A DNA stretch of 64,000 bases from Neodiprion pinetum (GCF_021155775.2 NC_060236.1:22644238-22708237), one strand, 5' to 3'; shown: positions 12,944 through 27,598, numbered from the stretch's first letter. Notes: generated by a model from the sequence alone, not told the origin. Translations and numbers: made by a program.

Positions 12944-15900
12944 CTACGCGAATGATGAATCGTAGTTTTTCTGGGCGATCACGGTCAGCGTGTCCGCCAT
13001 CGATTTACCCGTCTGATCCACCATGCTGCGGAGGTATCCGTTCTCCTTTTGCAGCAGCACGTGCGGATGATCGTATTCCTGAAAAGAGAAGAAATTTTTC
13101 CACAATTATAAGTTTGTATTTTCGACCGTGGAGGATTAAGCATAAAAAAATGTAACCAATGTATTTACCACAACAAATCCAGCGTCCATGACCAAAACTT
13201 TGTTACTGTCCATTACCGTGTTCAGGCGATGAGCGATTGTGAGTACTGTACAATTGGCGAACTTGATGCGAATCGTCTTTTGGATAAGCTCGTCGGTACG
13301 AGGATCGACGTTGGCCGTCGCTTCATCGAGTATCAGTACGGGGTTGTTGCGAATGATTGCTCTCGCCAGGCACACCAATTGCCGCTGACCAACGCTGAGA
13401 TTCGAGCCGCCCTCCGCGATATTGGATTCGAGACCCATCTCCTTGAGCTCGACTTCCTCGAGCGCTTGCCACAACGCGCTATCCGGATATTCGTCGAAGG
13501 GATCCAAGTTTCGCCTCAGAGACCCGGAGAAGAGGAACGGCTCTTGAGGGATGATGCTTATCTTCGATCGAAGGTCGTGCAGGCCGAGCTTACTGCTCTC
13601 AACGCTGTCTATTACTATGTCGCCGTCTATATAAGCCAATCGAAAGAGCGCCGAAACCAAGGAGGACTTTCCTGCGCCCGTCCTGCCCACGATACCGATT
13701 TTCTCCCGCGACAAGACGACGAAATCCAGGTCCTTCAGTACATCCGGCTCCTCAGGCCCATACCGCATCGAGAGCTTCTTGAACTCGACCTTCCCGTGGG
13801 CGGGCCACTTTGGGTCAGGCTTGTTTTCCGGTGTGCTCTCCAACGGCGGTTCCTGGTCGACGACGCTGAGTATAGGAGAGGAATTTAGCCAAATGATATA
13901 CATATAATTAGAAATTTCATGGTTGTGAGACTAGTCCCAGCGTCGCGGTCGCCTCACCTGTACTCGCAGATACGCTCGACGGATGTCATCTGATTTTCGA
14001 GCTCGGCGCTCTGCCGCATGCCCCACTGGAACATTCCCGTGAGACCGATGCTCTGGGTAATGGCCAGGCCGACGCTACCGCCCGCCGAACCCTGCATATC
14101 TGGTAACACGAGGAAGCTGAAGACGACCAAAGCTATGTATATTACGCAGACGATATCCAGCCAGAAGCCGAAGGCACGAGCCGAGGCTATAAATATGAAC
14201 CAGGCAGAGGAGTGGAGGTCCTGGTGGTGGTCGAACTCCGCCGTGAGTGTTTCGCCGGCTTGAAACGCCCGGATCGTCGTCAGTCCCTGGAGCGTCGCGT
14301 TTAGGTGAGCGAAGACCGGGGACCGAGCTTATCGTGTGGAGGGAAAAAAGAGGCCGATCAGTTTTTGCGACTACGGCGCGACGACAATTAGGCAATTAAA
14401 TGATAATACGGCATTGATACTGACTGACACCCTCTAGTCGTTTCACACTGCGGCTCGTGGACATGTAGATTATGCGGAATAGGTAAAATATGAACCCAAT
14501 AACGACGGTGGGTATCATCAGCCAAGGATTGGCTATTGCGACGACAACAATGACGCCGATCAGCCCCAATCCGATCTGCACACAGTCGATCATGGCCGTG
14601 GGCAGGAGTTCATCGACCGCTCCCATGTCTTTCGAGAAACGGTTCAGTATCCGACCGGATGAGTTCATATTGAAGAATCGCATCGTAGCACGACTTATGC
14701 CACGGAACATCCTATCGTGAAGGCGCTTCGAGGCCCGCATCGCCATACCGTAGAAAGAGAATGACCGAAGAAGAGTTAATACGACCGTCCCGACGACCAG
14801 AAAGGTGTATATGTATATGCAGATGTCGCGGCTCAGCCAGCTATCCCAGTCCATGAGCCCTGCCTGTGAAACAGAAAGTGAGCACATAAGCGAAAATTAA
14901 TTTCAGTGCGCGTATTTTCATTCCGCGACATGAGACTCACATTTGCTTCTTCCAGGTTAACCCACGTGGAAAGGAAGTAGTCACCACCGCTCGCAAAAAC
15001 CTGACTGACGGAGAAGAGGAATAGTATTGCCGATATGGCGCACCAGTTGCCAGCGGAATTGAGGTAGGCCGCATACACCTTCCCGTCAACTGTACCAGAA
15101 CTGCGTACCTCTGCCTCCTGGAGGGGAAACACTGTTATTAGTCATCAGTCGATAGCCTGTACTTTCTAATTCTGACAATTAGGAACAACCGATGAACTTA
15201 CCTCCAGGGGCGCCTCCTGCTCTATCATGTCCCCCATACCGATCGAATCTACCGAGGAGATGCTGGAGTGCCGCGAAATCAATCGACTCAGCGGTCGTTG
15301 TTCGGGTTTATTTTCCTCAGGCGACTCGAGTACCTGGCCGAAGTCCAATCCTAATTTTTGAAGCTCTTGGTATGTTCTGAAGGTAGAAACTTCCGATAAG
15401 GTGAATTAAAGTATAGATTTCAGATACCGCGCAAAACGCAGAAATCGATTATAGTATAATTTCTGGCTATTTCGAACCACCCTGTCAACTCGTGCATGTA
15501 GTATACAGTTACAGCTTTCTAATATAACTTTAGTTATACGTTACCCTTGTCCCCATATGGCTCCATCTTTCAACACAATTATCTGATCGACGTGTTTGAG
15601 ATACTGCAGCTGGTGGGTGACGATAATGCGAGTTTTTTCTTTCAAGTATCCATCCACGCACTCGTCGAACATGTGCTTGCCGACGTGAGCGTCAACAGCA
15701 CTCAACGGATCGTCCATCAGGTATATGTCTACGTTCGCGTAAACTGCTCTTGCCAGGTTTATTCTATGGGAACGAGTAAACAATAACTCATATGTATTTT
15801 TCTGTATACAGGAAAACCGCACCGCACCAGCGGCTTGATTGTTCTGTCGAAAAGTAACGGGGATCTAGTTTAGTCGAGAACTATAAGCCGTCTTACCGCG

Positions 15901-18900
15901 CGCGTTGACCACCGGATAAACTGACCCCCCTCTCGCCAACAACCGTTTTGTCGCCGTAGGGGAAGAGGGTAAAGTCCCGCTTGAGCTGGCACACCTTGAC
16001 CACTTTGTCGTATCGTCGCGGATCCATTTTGCGCCCGAAAAGTATATTCTGTCTGACCGAACCACCGAAGAGCCAAGGCTCCTGACTGGCGTAGGCTACG
16101 CTGCCGTTAACCTAAAACGATCAGCGGATGTCAGACTTCGTTGGAGGGCATAAAGCTGAAATCGCTGTGAACCGACCTTGACGGTACCGGAAGAAAGTGG
16201 CAGTTCGCGCAAAATCGTGTGGAGGAGGCTAGTTTTGCCGGATCCCACTTGTCCGACGATGGCAACCAGCTGACCGGGCTTCACATTTATATTCAAATTG
16301 ACAAGAGTATTTTCCGACGAGTTCTCCACCCACTTCGCTGATACGTTGTCTATTTTGATGGACCCCTGGCCATGCTCATCAGATTTGTCCGTGGATTGGG
16401 GATTCTTGACTACAACCGCCTCATCGTATCTCATGAAAGTCTGGAGACGTTTGACGGAAACCATGACTTCGGCGGTTTGCGTAACTCCTGCAATATGCAA
16501 CGGTCGTTTAGTCTTTACTAAAACGGGGTACGTGAATATACATAGCATATGTTCCCATAGGTGTAACAAATACGCCTCTTGTCTCGCGCGTACCTTGAGG
16601 AAAATACACGGTCATAGTTTGCCGTAAGACATTGTAGTAGGCTGTCAGCATGAACACCTTTTCCGCAGTGATATTATTCTCCATTAAAATATAGGCGACT
16701 ATGGTTATGAAGAGGCTTAGTCTCGTGTTGAAAATTATGAAGGACATCGTTATACCCCTGATGTACGACATGAGCCTTATTTCCTTTATCTCTCGTCTAT
16801 TGCCGAGAAAAAAATGAATATATTGGATGTATTGGATGTATTCCTGAGAACCATATTTCCACATAACCAATTAATAAGAATCGCCTACTTTCTAGCCTTC
16901 TGGATTAAGTCCCCAAATGGTTTCTCCCATGTGTACATCTTTATCGCTTGAATTCCGGATATTATTTCGTTCGTGAGCCTTACTCTCTCATCAGTTTTTA
17001 GCGCCGTTCGCAACCTCAGGACGGATGATCGCTTTGCCAAATATCCTGTAAGCATAAATAGATATAGTAACATTACAATTTGTATAAAACGCTGTGCTTC
17101 GCAAATCACGCATCGCCCGCATTATGTTTGCGCGCATACAGTGTCTACACGACTTTTGCATATACCTTGGAGGGGTATGAACATGAGAAGCGTCGCCACG
17201 CCGATGATCGCGGATACTCCGACTTCGGCCCACATGAAGTAGCTGATGATGATCGTCTCTAGGGGTGCGATCCATATGTAGTTCAAGAATACGATCGCGA
17301 CGTCAAATCTGTTTACATCGTTAGAAAGCAGATTCACAGCCTGACCAATTGTCGTCTCACCCAGGGCGGTTTTCGACAGTCTCAGCGCTTTCCTGTATAT
17401 CAGGGTGCAACAAGCGACCCGGATTTTCATTCCCATGTGCAATATCGCCATCATATACGGATGAAGGATGAATATGTTCGCCCCCGAACAAATCACAACC
17501 CCTAAACCATAGAGGTAAGCTTCAAGCGTCGACACGTCGCTGCCGTCTGTCGTGCTGAAGTATCGCAGCAAGCGTCCGAGAAACAATGGCTGGAAAACCC
17601 TGTACGGTGCATGAGTAAGAATATATGAGGTATTCCACACCATTTCACCTAATCGGTGAAGGTCACCGACGCCGATCTTGGTGTCAATTTTTTTCTCAAT
17701 TCGTCTATCGAAAAAAAAGAACACGTGTTCGGCCGTTTTTCGATTAGGCCACCTGTGTCGATTTTATGAATTTGCCGATTTTTCAACTTTTTCGAAACAG
17801 ACTTTTTTCAACTGGTTCTATCTTCAAGAGCTTTCATTCTTTTCAAAAAATGATACAGGTATAAAATGTGTCAATAAGTCCGAGCTTTCTGAAAAAAATA
17901 TTTGAAAATTTTTCCAACCACACAGTTCTAAAATTTTTACGAAAAAAAAAAAATCAAAATTATTTGAATTGCGACACCTTCGATTTTCCTGAAACTTTTT
18001 ACTTGCATTCGACCAGTTACAATCAAGTTTTCCTCCAAAGGAAATTATGAATTTCCGATTCGTTCGGGAGTTACACCATCATAAGTGCCGAAAAATTGGA
18101 AATATTTTACGGAAATCAATCTTAACTTCGATCAGACAAGTTTTCATGTTATAAAAATACATGTTTGCTGAAAAAACAACTTTTCGGAATATCCCAAACA
18201 ATATAAATAAAAACGAGATCACAATTTTTCTTTTCTATGCCAAATATATTTTCAGGTAGAAAATTTCTAAATATTGTATTTATATTTATATATATTATGA
18301 ATAAATGTAAATTATATATATATATACAAAATTGTATTTATATTTAGAGAAAGAAGTAAGAAAAATTGTGATCTCGTTTTTATTTATATTGTTTGGGATA
18401 TTCCGAAAAGTTGTTTGTTCAGCAAACATATATTTTTATAACATGAAAACTTGTCTGATCGAAGTTAAGATTGATTTCCGTAAAATATTTCCGATTTTTC
18501 GGCACTTATGATGGTGTAACTCCCGAACGAATCGGAAATCCATAATTTCCTTTGGAGAAAAACTTGATTGTAACTGGTCGAATGCAAGTAAAAAGTTTCA
18601 GGAAAATCGAAGGTGTCGCAATTCAAATAATTTTGATTTTCTTTTTTTTCCGTAAAAATTTTAGAATTGTGTGGTTGGAAAAATTTTCAAATATTTTTTT
18701 CAGAAAGCTCGGACTTATTGACACATTTTATACCTGTATCATTTTTTGAAAAGAATGAAAGCTCTTGAAGATAGAACCAGTTGAAAAAAGTCTGTTTCGA
18801 AGAAGTTGAAAAATCGGCAAATTCATAAAATCGACACAGGTGGCCTAATCGAAAAACGGCCGAACACGTGTTCTTTTTTTTCGATAGACGAATTGAGAAA

Positions 18901-21035
18901 AAAATTGACAACAAGATCGGCGTCGGTGACCTTCACCGATTAGGTGAAATGGTGTGTAATACCTCATATACACACTCTAGGTGTAAGATCAGATCGTACA
19001 AAATATGTCAAATAACTGTCAACTTTTATCACGTACGGTAGGTTATATTAAAAAATAATAATAATAATAAATCGATTTACTTGGTGACGATAAATGACAC
19101 GCAGATATTATTATGAGCTGTGCAGGCAATTGGAAAATCTGTTAAGTCGTAGCACACGAAGGAGAAATTGCTTATTTCGGAGGTACTGGATTAGTGAATA
19201 CCAATCATGATATAAAATGATATTGGGTTGTAACATTTGTTTCTTATGTCTCATATCATTGAAAGTCAGGCCTTGAAAATAAGCTCTGCTGCAAGTGGCT
19301 ATCTTATTGTCTCGAGCCAAGGTGATAGTTACGATAAACCACGGTGTTTGAAATATCATTTATCACAGTTAGGCGTGCGTCAGGGTGGACGGTTTGAACA
19401 CACAGGAACAAGTACTAGTGTCATAAACAAGCCCTACGAACCACGAAAGAAATCTATATCACAACCCAAGATTCTTGGTACGTATATAAAATTCGAGAAA
19501 TGTATTATCAACCGAAAACGATATTTTAGGGGTAAAAGGGGTGGACTCCGCGCTCGGAGAACTTAACGATCTGGCTGTATGATCTCGGTCGTAAATGGAC
19601 TCGATCCCAGTCGCATTCTGCAGGTTGGGTACTGGGGTCAAACGCCGACGGCTCAGTTCTTGGGCAAAGTGCCGGAGAACCAGGGCGAGGAATCTTGGTT
19701 GCTGCAACCTGCGTATATAGGTATATACCCGTGCTCATTATAATTACAATCAGCCAAATATCGGGTGCCGTTATGTACCACACGAATTGTATACATGTAT
19801 TATTTTCGTACGAACCAAGGGTGCCATGCTCCGGCATCTAGATATTCTGTATGGAAACTTGGATGTACCAGATCATCCTTACCTCAGCGTTATCTCGAGG
19901 ACGGCTAGGATGACGCCGTAGAACAGGGTCTCGGCGCCGAAGACCTTTATTAGCACCCGCAGTAGACTCGGATGCACCGGCTCATCTTCGTCTTCGTCTT
20001 CTTTCGGGCCCTTGGCCTTGCTCTTCTTCGAATCCCGCTTGGCGGTCAGTCTCTGAATCTCGTTCTCCCATGTCTTCGTTATCTTCTCCCCGAGGAGGCC
20101 ACTCGTATGCTCCTTCAGCGGAGTGTATAGATCTTCGACCTCGAGGTCACGCTTATAGCCGAGCCAGAAGGTGCCCAGGATCCATCTGTGTTCAAATACA
20201 AGGAAAGAAATTTGAAAGAAAGGAAAAACATACACTGTCAGAGGTTTGTGCTGATTGTTTTAATAGTACACGTATAGGCCCTTTTTGGTGCATGTAGAGA
20301 AAAATAAAATAATTACGTTTCATATTTGATTTCACTTATATGAATTAATCAAAAGAACAATGACTGGCAAACAAAATGATTCAGTTTTATTTTTATCACA
20401 CGTGCATGAGAAGTGGGACTTTGCGTAGCAGTTTAGCGGGATGAAAGTAGCCAATTTCATCTCAGTTTTGTAAAGATAGGTTCGCGAATGCGCAGTCCAC
20501 AATTGCTTCGCTTTAATCCCTTGGTAGATTTTTTTACCACTTTTCCACCACTTTTTTTTCACTTGTTATAAAAACTATCGTGTGTGACTCAAGCCAAAAG
20601 TTGGCGATCGCACCTCGTGCGATTGCCGCCCTCGTTTCTTTCGGACGCAAACATCGCACTCGTCGCAATCGCTAACTTTCATCCCTTGTCACACAATATA
20701 CTATCACTGCTCATCACGATTATCCGAATATTCCATTTTTTTTTTTATCCATTATCTCCCTTGGGAGTATAATAATGGATATTACCTCCCTAAGGAGGTA
20801 ATGTAATGATGTTCACGCTCAACATAATAAATTTCCCATCCACTTTAGATGTAAGATAAAGGGCCTATTTTACGCCCGTATGGAAAAAAATATATTTGAA
20901 ACTATAATTTTAATCATGCCCGAGAAGCAATATTACAAACATATATCTATTGACTTACGAAAAAGTAAGAGCGCTGAGACAGTTGGCCTTCGCCCGTGGA
21001 TTCTTCACCTTTTCCTGCTGCTCTCTGCCGTCCAT
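12944..21035 (-). CDS. ABC transporter subfamily C (MRP4-like, l(2)03659 type), copy 1
   Basis: Fourteen coding exons, 5' to 3': 21035-20959, 20185-19883, 17599-17166, 17045-16889, 16796-16594, 16487-16177, 16111-15897, 15763-15545, 15376-15202, 15117-14941, 14863-14425, 14327-13958, 13865-13169, 13078-12944. They give 1303 residues, the usual short-MRP length with two TMD-NBD halves and no TMD0. NBD1 has Walker A GQVGSGKT (about residue 470), signature VSLSGGQR and Walker B YLMDDP; NBD2 has Walker A GRTGAGKS (about 1090), signature LSVGQRQ and Walker B LILDEAT. All key residues are present, so ATP-driven export of organic anions or conjugates at the plasma membrane is likely; the substrate is unknown. 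The start ATG at 21035 lies in an exon that begins at 21080 with an open frame upstream, so a longer N-terminus is possible. An acidic KEDEDEDE patch lies before TMD1. Family call is firm; the one-to-one orthologue is not. Confidence 0.93.
17600..19882 (-). other. Intron 2 of ABCC copy 1, host of a fold-back element
   Basis: This 2.3-kb intron is far larger than the others of this gene, which are mostly 70-150 bp. Most of the excess is the inverted-repeat element at 17622-18970, which ends only about 20 bp from the acceptor. The rest, 18971-19882, contains no exon that I recognise. Confidence 0.75.
17622..18970. mobile_element. Fold-back element or MITE with ~610-bp inverted arms
   Basis: Left arm 17622-18232 (611 bp) and right arm 18358-18970 (613 bp) are inverted copies that differ at only a scatter of sites and small indels; a 125-bp AT-rich spacer (18233-18357) separates them. 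The ends are TATGAGGTATT on the left and AATACCTCATA on the right, each next to TA, which fits a TA target duplication of the Tc1/mariner type, although the repeat's own TATA start makes this ambiguous. No transposase is encoded. An open frame of 75 codons appears once in each arm in opposite orientation and is a by-product of the symmetry. The element is wholly intronic. As part of the ABCC pre-mRNA it could fold into a hairpin of about 600 bp. Confidence 0.85.
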
Positions 21036-21080
21036 GACGTCTGTCAAAGTGTTGTATCCGCCGGGCTGATTGCTCAGCAA

Positions 21081-24000
21081 CTGTGAAAACACACAAAAGA
21101 AAAAAAATTTCCAAAAACCCCCACTTGCCGTTCTACCAAAACTATAATTGAGACTGTATGGTCAATCCATTGCAAATACAGAAGCTGCAGAAGATAATTT
21201 CTGACGTTATCCCGTCGTATAGGTAGGTGAACAATATCTGACGCGGTATGATAAAGTGGGCACGTTTCTTTGGACGAATCGCTGTGGCACGACCGCCTCT
21301 TCGCCGTAAAAGAGACTAAGAGAGTTGAATAAATCCAGGTTCCGTCAACGATTATATATCCGATCGCGATGAGTAGGTGACGTGCGTTACCAGAGATAAC
21401 AACATACATCGGTGTGACATGTGAATATACGCGCAGATAACAATTTCCATGTCACGAAATTATATAAGGTAAACTTACATACTTATGAGGAAGTTTTTCG
21501 TACAGAAAATGTAATTCGTTTAAAATGTAAAACTATTCTATAATTTCTGATCTACGAATAAAATTGTGCATGAAAGTGTATTATTTTACTATGTATATTG
21601 AGAGCCTCATAATATATACAATCGTAATCTCGCGATAATGATAAATAAATCGTCTATTAGTCAAACAGATGAAAAAAAGTTCACAAAAGATTCACAATTG
21701 CAGTTGGAAATAAAATCTGCTGTAAAATACTCGCCAAAATATTGTTAAAGTTACAATTTATAATACATGGATGTTAGGAAAATCAAAATTTGCTTTATGA
21801 AAGATATCAAATATCAAAGGATTTAAAGAGGACCTTGAAACGCAATATTGTGAAATAGTAAAACCTTATCTCTGTTCATTTATGTAGAGGCTATACTGAA
21901 AACTATTTAATCAACAACCAAGGATTACATCCAACACAATGCTTACCGCAAAAAGAAATATTTTCCAACATCACTTTATGATTAACGTGATACTTTGTGT
22001 TTCTTTGAAATAAAGAGTAAGTAAAGTAATTAAAATCAGTATTTTCGTCCTTGAAAAATCAGTAATAAGCCGAAATGCTTTTTCGCCTGTAACCAAGTTC
22101 ATCTAAATTAGTATTTTATTCAAGCTATTGATGGTAAGAGGAAGTACTACTTTATTGTGCAAAAGATGTTGCAGAGTTATAAGATTTGTACGTAACAATC
22201 TGATAAGGCGAATTAGCAATGCTATCATTTTCGATGTGTAATTCTTACTAAGAGTTTATGAATTTTGTTATCTCGGTGCACACTGTTAATACTCGGACAA
22301 TATTTATCACCCGCTAGTGGAATATGGTAAATATTAATTATATAATTTCTACTATCTGTGTGATTTACGGAAATTTCACCTACTCTGATCACATTTTTTT
22401 TTTTTTCCATCACTTATAAGTAATTCAAAATATTGAGATGATCTGCCGGCCTTGGCGAGAATGTTTTTTTGACTGTGTATACATCCGTTCAATTAATCTA
22501 ACGAATTTGTGCTGTGTCACTGCGGGCTGGCTGTGACGTCATTCGTGTACAAGGTATACGATTTCCTCATCTGTATAGGAGTACGCGCGCTTTGTTTCCT
22601 TAGGAGAAACTGCTTCCATAATGCTGTACTAACTGTTATATCACATTTCGTTTTACACACAAATGTAGCGATCGACCGTGGTAGCCTTAAAACAAAAAGA
22701 TAACGAGCAAACAACACGACTCGCGGTTCTCCGCGTTGATTACGGGCTCGACAGATATTACACACCCATAGACAATTCTAAATGTTTCAGTATTATGCGC
22801 AAGATGATGAAGAAAACGTGTGAAATGTCACACGCACGTTTCTGCTTTGCACGTTTTCTTTTCGCGCTAAATCCCGGCAAGAATCTAGCAGAAACGGCGA
22901 ATTGTACAACGAATTTTACAACGCACATGATTTTTGAAAACATGAATTCAATCTTTATCACCATAAAGTATGCATGTACGTACATCGACAGAAATTTTGG
23001 GTAATACTGCGGTCTGGAATGCGAAAGAACAGTGAAGAACGCAAGTCTTATTAAACTACTATTCTGTCAGATTTGCGATCAGATTAATTTTTCCTTTTCC
23101 TGTTATCACATCGTTTCGTGCAACCTCGAATATATTTTTTGCTCTGTAAAAATTTGCGATAAGATAAAATACTTTTTATAATCATGAACAATTGATTTGG
23201 CGTGTGCTAGTTTCCCACAATTGCCAGGTGCAGATTCACACAAAACCTTTCTTTCGTGTGCGAAAATTTCTCCCTCAAACTGGGATGAAATTTGTAATTC
23301 TGATATAGATTTATGTGCAGTTTGCAATCGTTATCGAGATCTCGCAGTAAAGTCGGTGGCCGCAGTTTAAATAGAATCACAGTTTCAGCGGCGTCGTTCA
23401 ACAATTAGAAGCGAGGTAATTTGATCAGTCAAGAAGAAAATATTCCCCATATTGTTAAATTATACGGAATAGTAGATGTATGTTGAATTCCCGAGTGAGC
23501 TCAACGAAATTTCAAAGTACACAGTATCTTGGCTTCGGCCATGATTTAGAGATGAGAAATACACAATAACAATGATTCGTCCATACATCCAGAATTATGC
23601 ATCGCTTTATGCAGGGGTTTTGCAATCATGTTATTCGCATACTGGTGGTATATTGTAGAATTACATTCCGACAAGGACTTCTTTCAAATATCTATCATCG
23701 ATCGTCGCCGTCAAGGTAATTACGCAACAGGATACATGGTAGGTATTTGATAACTCGAGTCGACCTATCAGATCTCGTCTGCGAGCAGCACAAACGACGC
23801 ATGTTGAGTCCGCAGGAATTTGATTTTCGCACGGCAAGTCATTTGCCTGAACACCGCGACACCTTTGATCTTTCCGAAATTATATTACTGTGTTTACGTC
23901 CCGTTACGTTGTGAAAGCCTGCGTTTAGTGCACGGGCTGAGTAAAAATCACTCAAATATCACGAAGAATAAATGACTCGAAGTGGAAAAACATACCGAAC

Positions 24001-27000
24001 AAGCTTTCGCGGCATAATTTTATATAACTCACTAGTAGTGCGTTGCGGCTTCGCCTGCGATTGGTTTAGAATATTTTTTGTGGCAAAACTATTACACACA
24101 GCCATATGCTCTCACGGATGCTTTCCTAGAACCCATCGAGACCTTGAAAAATCTTGAATTAGTCGATGTTCACATAAGTGTGTTACCCCGTTTCGAGGTA
24201 TGGCTACGAATCCACGCGCGAAGTGTTGCTGTTATTCTACGTCGGAAATTGTAATAACTTTGACGTCCCTGAAATAATGTTCAGTAGATGCAAACGATAT
24301 CTGTGACATTAACAATCGTCCGGCTTCGTCATATCCAAAGTCACGTTTTGCTTTTTGCTTAAAGTAGGTTAGGTCATTTGATTAGTAAGGCGGTGTACTC
24401 ACTGTAATACAGTTGTAACAAAATCAGAAAAAGAAGACGACCCGAACCACCCAGTTAAGATATCTTCAAATTTAAGCTGGCCTGCATACCGGCACCTCAC
24501 GAACAGTTTCTTGCTCCGAAAACCCCGGTGCACGCCCACTTGACGAAAGAATCTGAAGCCGATTGTAGGTTTGGCTTCGACCGTGATACTCTCTAAATCA
24601 CCGGTAGAGACAGAAGCGCCAAGTCATCGTTGGCTCGCGGAAAAAAAATCCCCGCTTCGTAAACTAACAGCGATAAGAAAATGGATTGCCCTAGTTACGT
24701 GACAGTTGTTTTTTTTCTTTTTGCTTTGTCTGACCGCTGGTCGTCAGCGAATTAAACTCCCCTTGTGAGTTTCTGCCGTTTTCTAAATTATTTTTTTTTT
24801 TTTTTTTATCATCTTTTCACTCTTCTTTATCGATACATTCGATTGTGCGTATTCTATGACAAATCTCTCACAGATCGCGCTAAAAGCTAGTCTCTGCGCG
24901 CTAGCTGGCCTCGGATCGGGAGGCCGCAAATCGTTTGAAACAGATGTTTCGAGCGGGATCGCACACAAGTTAAACGACACTCGCGAGTAGCCGTCTGATT
25001 GTTTCCCGCCAACGAGCTATTCAGCCACAGTTAGTTATCTGATTGGCACCAATTGGGAAACCATTAAAAACTTACCCTTAAATTCAGCATTGTCACAAAA
25101 ATTTTGTCCGCTGGTGAACAGAATGTAATTTGGACGTGACAAGGGTACCTGTCAGACCTAGAACTGGACGTTGTTTACACTTTTGGGTTGGACAGCTTCA
25201 CTGAGGAATTGATGTAACGCACTAACAGTGAACATAAGATTCCTCGGTTATTTCTATTGTTATATAGACTGTGGAAAGCGGGTGAAGTGGGAAATTATCG
25301 GTCGGGGTCAGAAGTCGTGAACCGTGATTATCGTAGTATGTTTGTTGTTCACACATTAGCGCTCGCAGTGATTACACTAGAGAACACACGTTGGCTCAAC
25401 ATGTGGAGAAAATTGTTATTTTTGGCGTTCTTGGCGGCCTTGAGTTATCGTGGTAGAACTAATGAAAAGCGTTGTTTTGAGAGAAGCGCGTGTAAACATA
25501 CCTACATACTACGCCCGAATTTCAGATGCACGGTTGTTTTCAATGTTCAATATCTCCATTAATTATTAATATTCATTTTATAAGTACCACAGATTTTCAT
25601 CCATAAAAATGTGGCAAACAACTTAAAAATGTGAAAAAATGCGGACATTTTTTCAATTCTTCATAAACGCGAATGAAATTTTCACCCCATTTTCAGCTGT
25701 CAAAGCCTTCCTAATCCTCCTGAGCTCAATTCTGCTAATTTTTTAGTTGTTTTTGTGCCAAAATAGAACATTGTACTTATAGGATAAGTCGATACAAAAA
25801 AAAAATTTCTTTTGTGGTTTAAGCCTTCCTAGTTTTCTTAACATTATTTTATTCCCGAGTTGCTGCTGATTGGTTTAATATTTCATGTTTTACGGTCCGA
25901 GCATTTCATACGGTATATTTACGTTGACGGAAGATTCAATTATGCCGCCCAAAGCCGGGAGTAGAGTCTAGTGGCGCCTCAACGGTATAGATGCGCATTA
26001 TTCGATAATGAGGCGGCGCATGATTGCCAGTAGCGTTGAGACAAATCCGACAAATCTAAATTAAATGTATAAATTGTTTTCACGTATATCCAACCATACC
26101 TATGGTTACAGCACACCGATAAAACAGTCAAGCAATGCTTTTTCTTCCGACTTAATTTACACACATTGAGAATTAAAACTAAAATCTTATTTTCATCAAA
26201 ATGAATTACAGCTAATGTTCCTCAGGGATAGTTTATCTTTTTATTAGTGAAAGAATTTTTAAAATAGGTTTAGTAGCTCCAGAGATTACCCCTTACATAC
26301 GCCAAACAATTTTACCCCTTTATACATTAGTATCGATAACATTAGTATACATAATATTGGTATAGATAAGACGCTGCGCATTGAAATCGGTAATGGACAC
26401 GGTGTAAGATAGACGGTGGTGCAACTCGAGTTGGATGTATGATTATTTTACTAATGTAAAGTTTACGAGTTGAGTCCAAGTGTCAGATGCGCCGAAAAGC
26501 CACTGCCTGCGAAAATTTAAACCGTCTTTCGGAACACTTTGTATCCATGCAAAAGTTAACATCAACATACAATTCGTCAAGACCACTTTCTAAATAAATT
26601 ATGATCTTTGAGAGAACCTAACAACGATATGGTGTTTCCGAATGCCGATACCCATGCTGACAGTCGGGACACAGCAGTATCTTCCCATTTTACTATACTG
26701 TAACAACGAGGCAATCGAGAATTGCACCAGACAAATAAACGGCTTCGTGAGCAGAAATGATATGACCAAACACCCACGAAATAAAGATACAGGAAAAATG
26801 CGTTTTCATGACCACTTATTCTTACACTGTGCCATCAAAGCATATGCGTGTGAAGCATTCAGCAAAACGACGCCATTATCGTTCCATTACTATTTACATT
26901 CTGGCTAGAGTCCCTATAAAACCAGGGACTCTAATTCTGACTTTTTTATATCATGACGAAATAAGATAAGGTATGTTTCTCCGACGGACGCATTTTCGTT

Positions 27001-27566
27001 CCGTTTAGCGCTGATCATATTTGACTGTAAGGCCAATGGAAGCCATCTTCATAATGTGCAACGCTATCAACGCTATACATACATCATGCGAAGATTTCCA
27101 CACTTTAAAATGTGCGCCAAATGATCTCGAATGCGATTAGTTTAAAATCCAAGATGGCTGTCAATATGTGTGTGGGATGCGATTGCAGGGTCGCGCGGGT
27201 AGCGCAATTGGTTCTTAGAGATGGCTGTGCAAAAAACACATTGGACGTATGTATTTCGAAGTGTGTGATACAATTATAGCGTGTTTACCATGGCTCGTGT
27301 ACATTTCATTCTCATAAAGGAATCTATATTATAAAATTAAATTTGACCACGCGTAAGAAGAATAAGTTTAAGGATCTTTCGCGACCTCGTCGCAATCGCT
27401 GGGGTCCATTGCCTGCGCCGTCGATCGGACGATAGTTCAGTTTCAGTGCGATCACAGTGTGATACTGCTCCGTGGTCAATCGACATCGAACCGTCGACCT
27501 CGTGGTTGTCTCGACACTCCGCGGCAAACTGATATACATGTAGGTATGTCAGATGTGTTTCGTGTG

Positions 27567-27598
<32 letters not shown>

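Noticed and set aside
13229..13888. 219-codon plus-strand frame opposite the ABCC NBD2 exon
   Set aside because: Antisense shadow of a conserved, GC-richer coding exon; no independent splice or family signal.
17678..17905. Near-identical 75-codon open frames at 17678-17905 (+) and 18687-18914 (-)
   Set aside because: They are mirror copies produced by the inverted arms of the fold-back element, lie in an intron and have low-complexity FK-rich composition; not a gene pair.
20581..20700. Imperfect inverted repeat around GGCGATCGCACC and GTCGCAATCGC
   Set aside because: Pairing is broken by many mismatches and no precursor-like stem of miRNA length is convincing by eye.
27185..27240. tRNA-like string containing GTAGCGCAATTGGTT
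   Set aside because: It resembles a tRNA box A, but no T-arm, anticodon arm or acceptor pairing follows within the expected distance.
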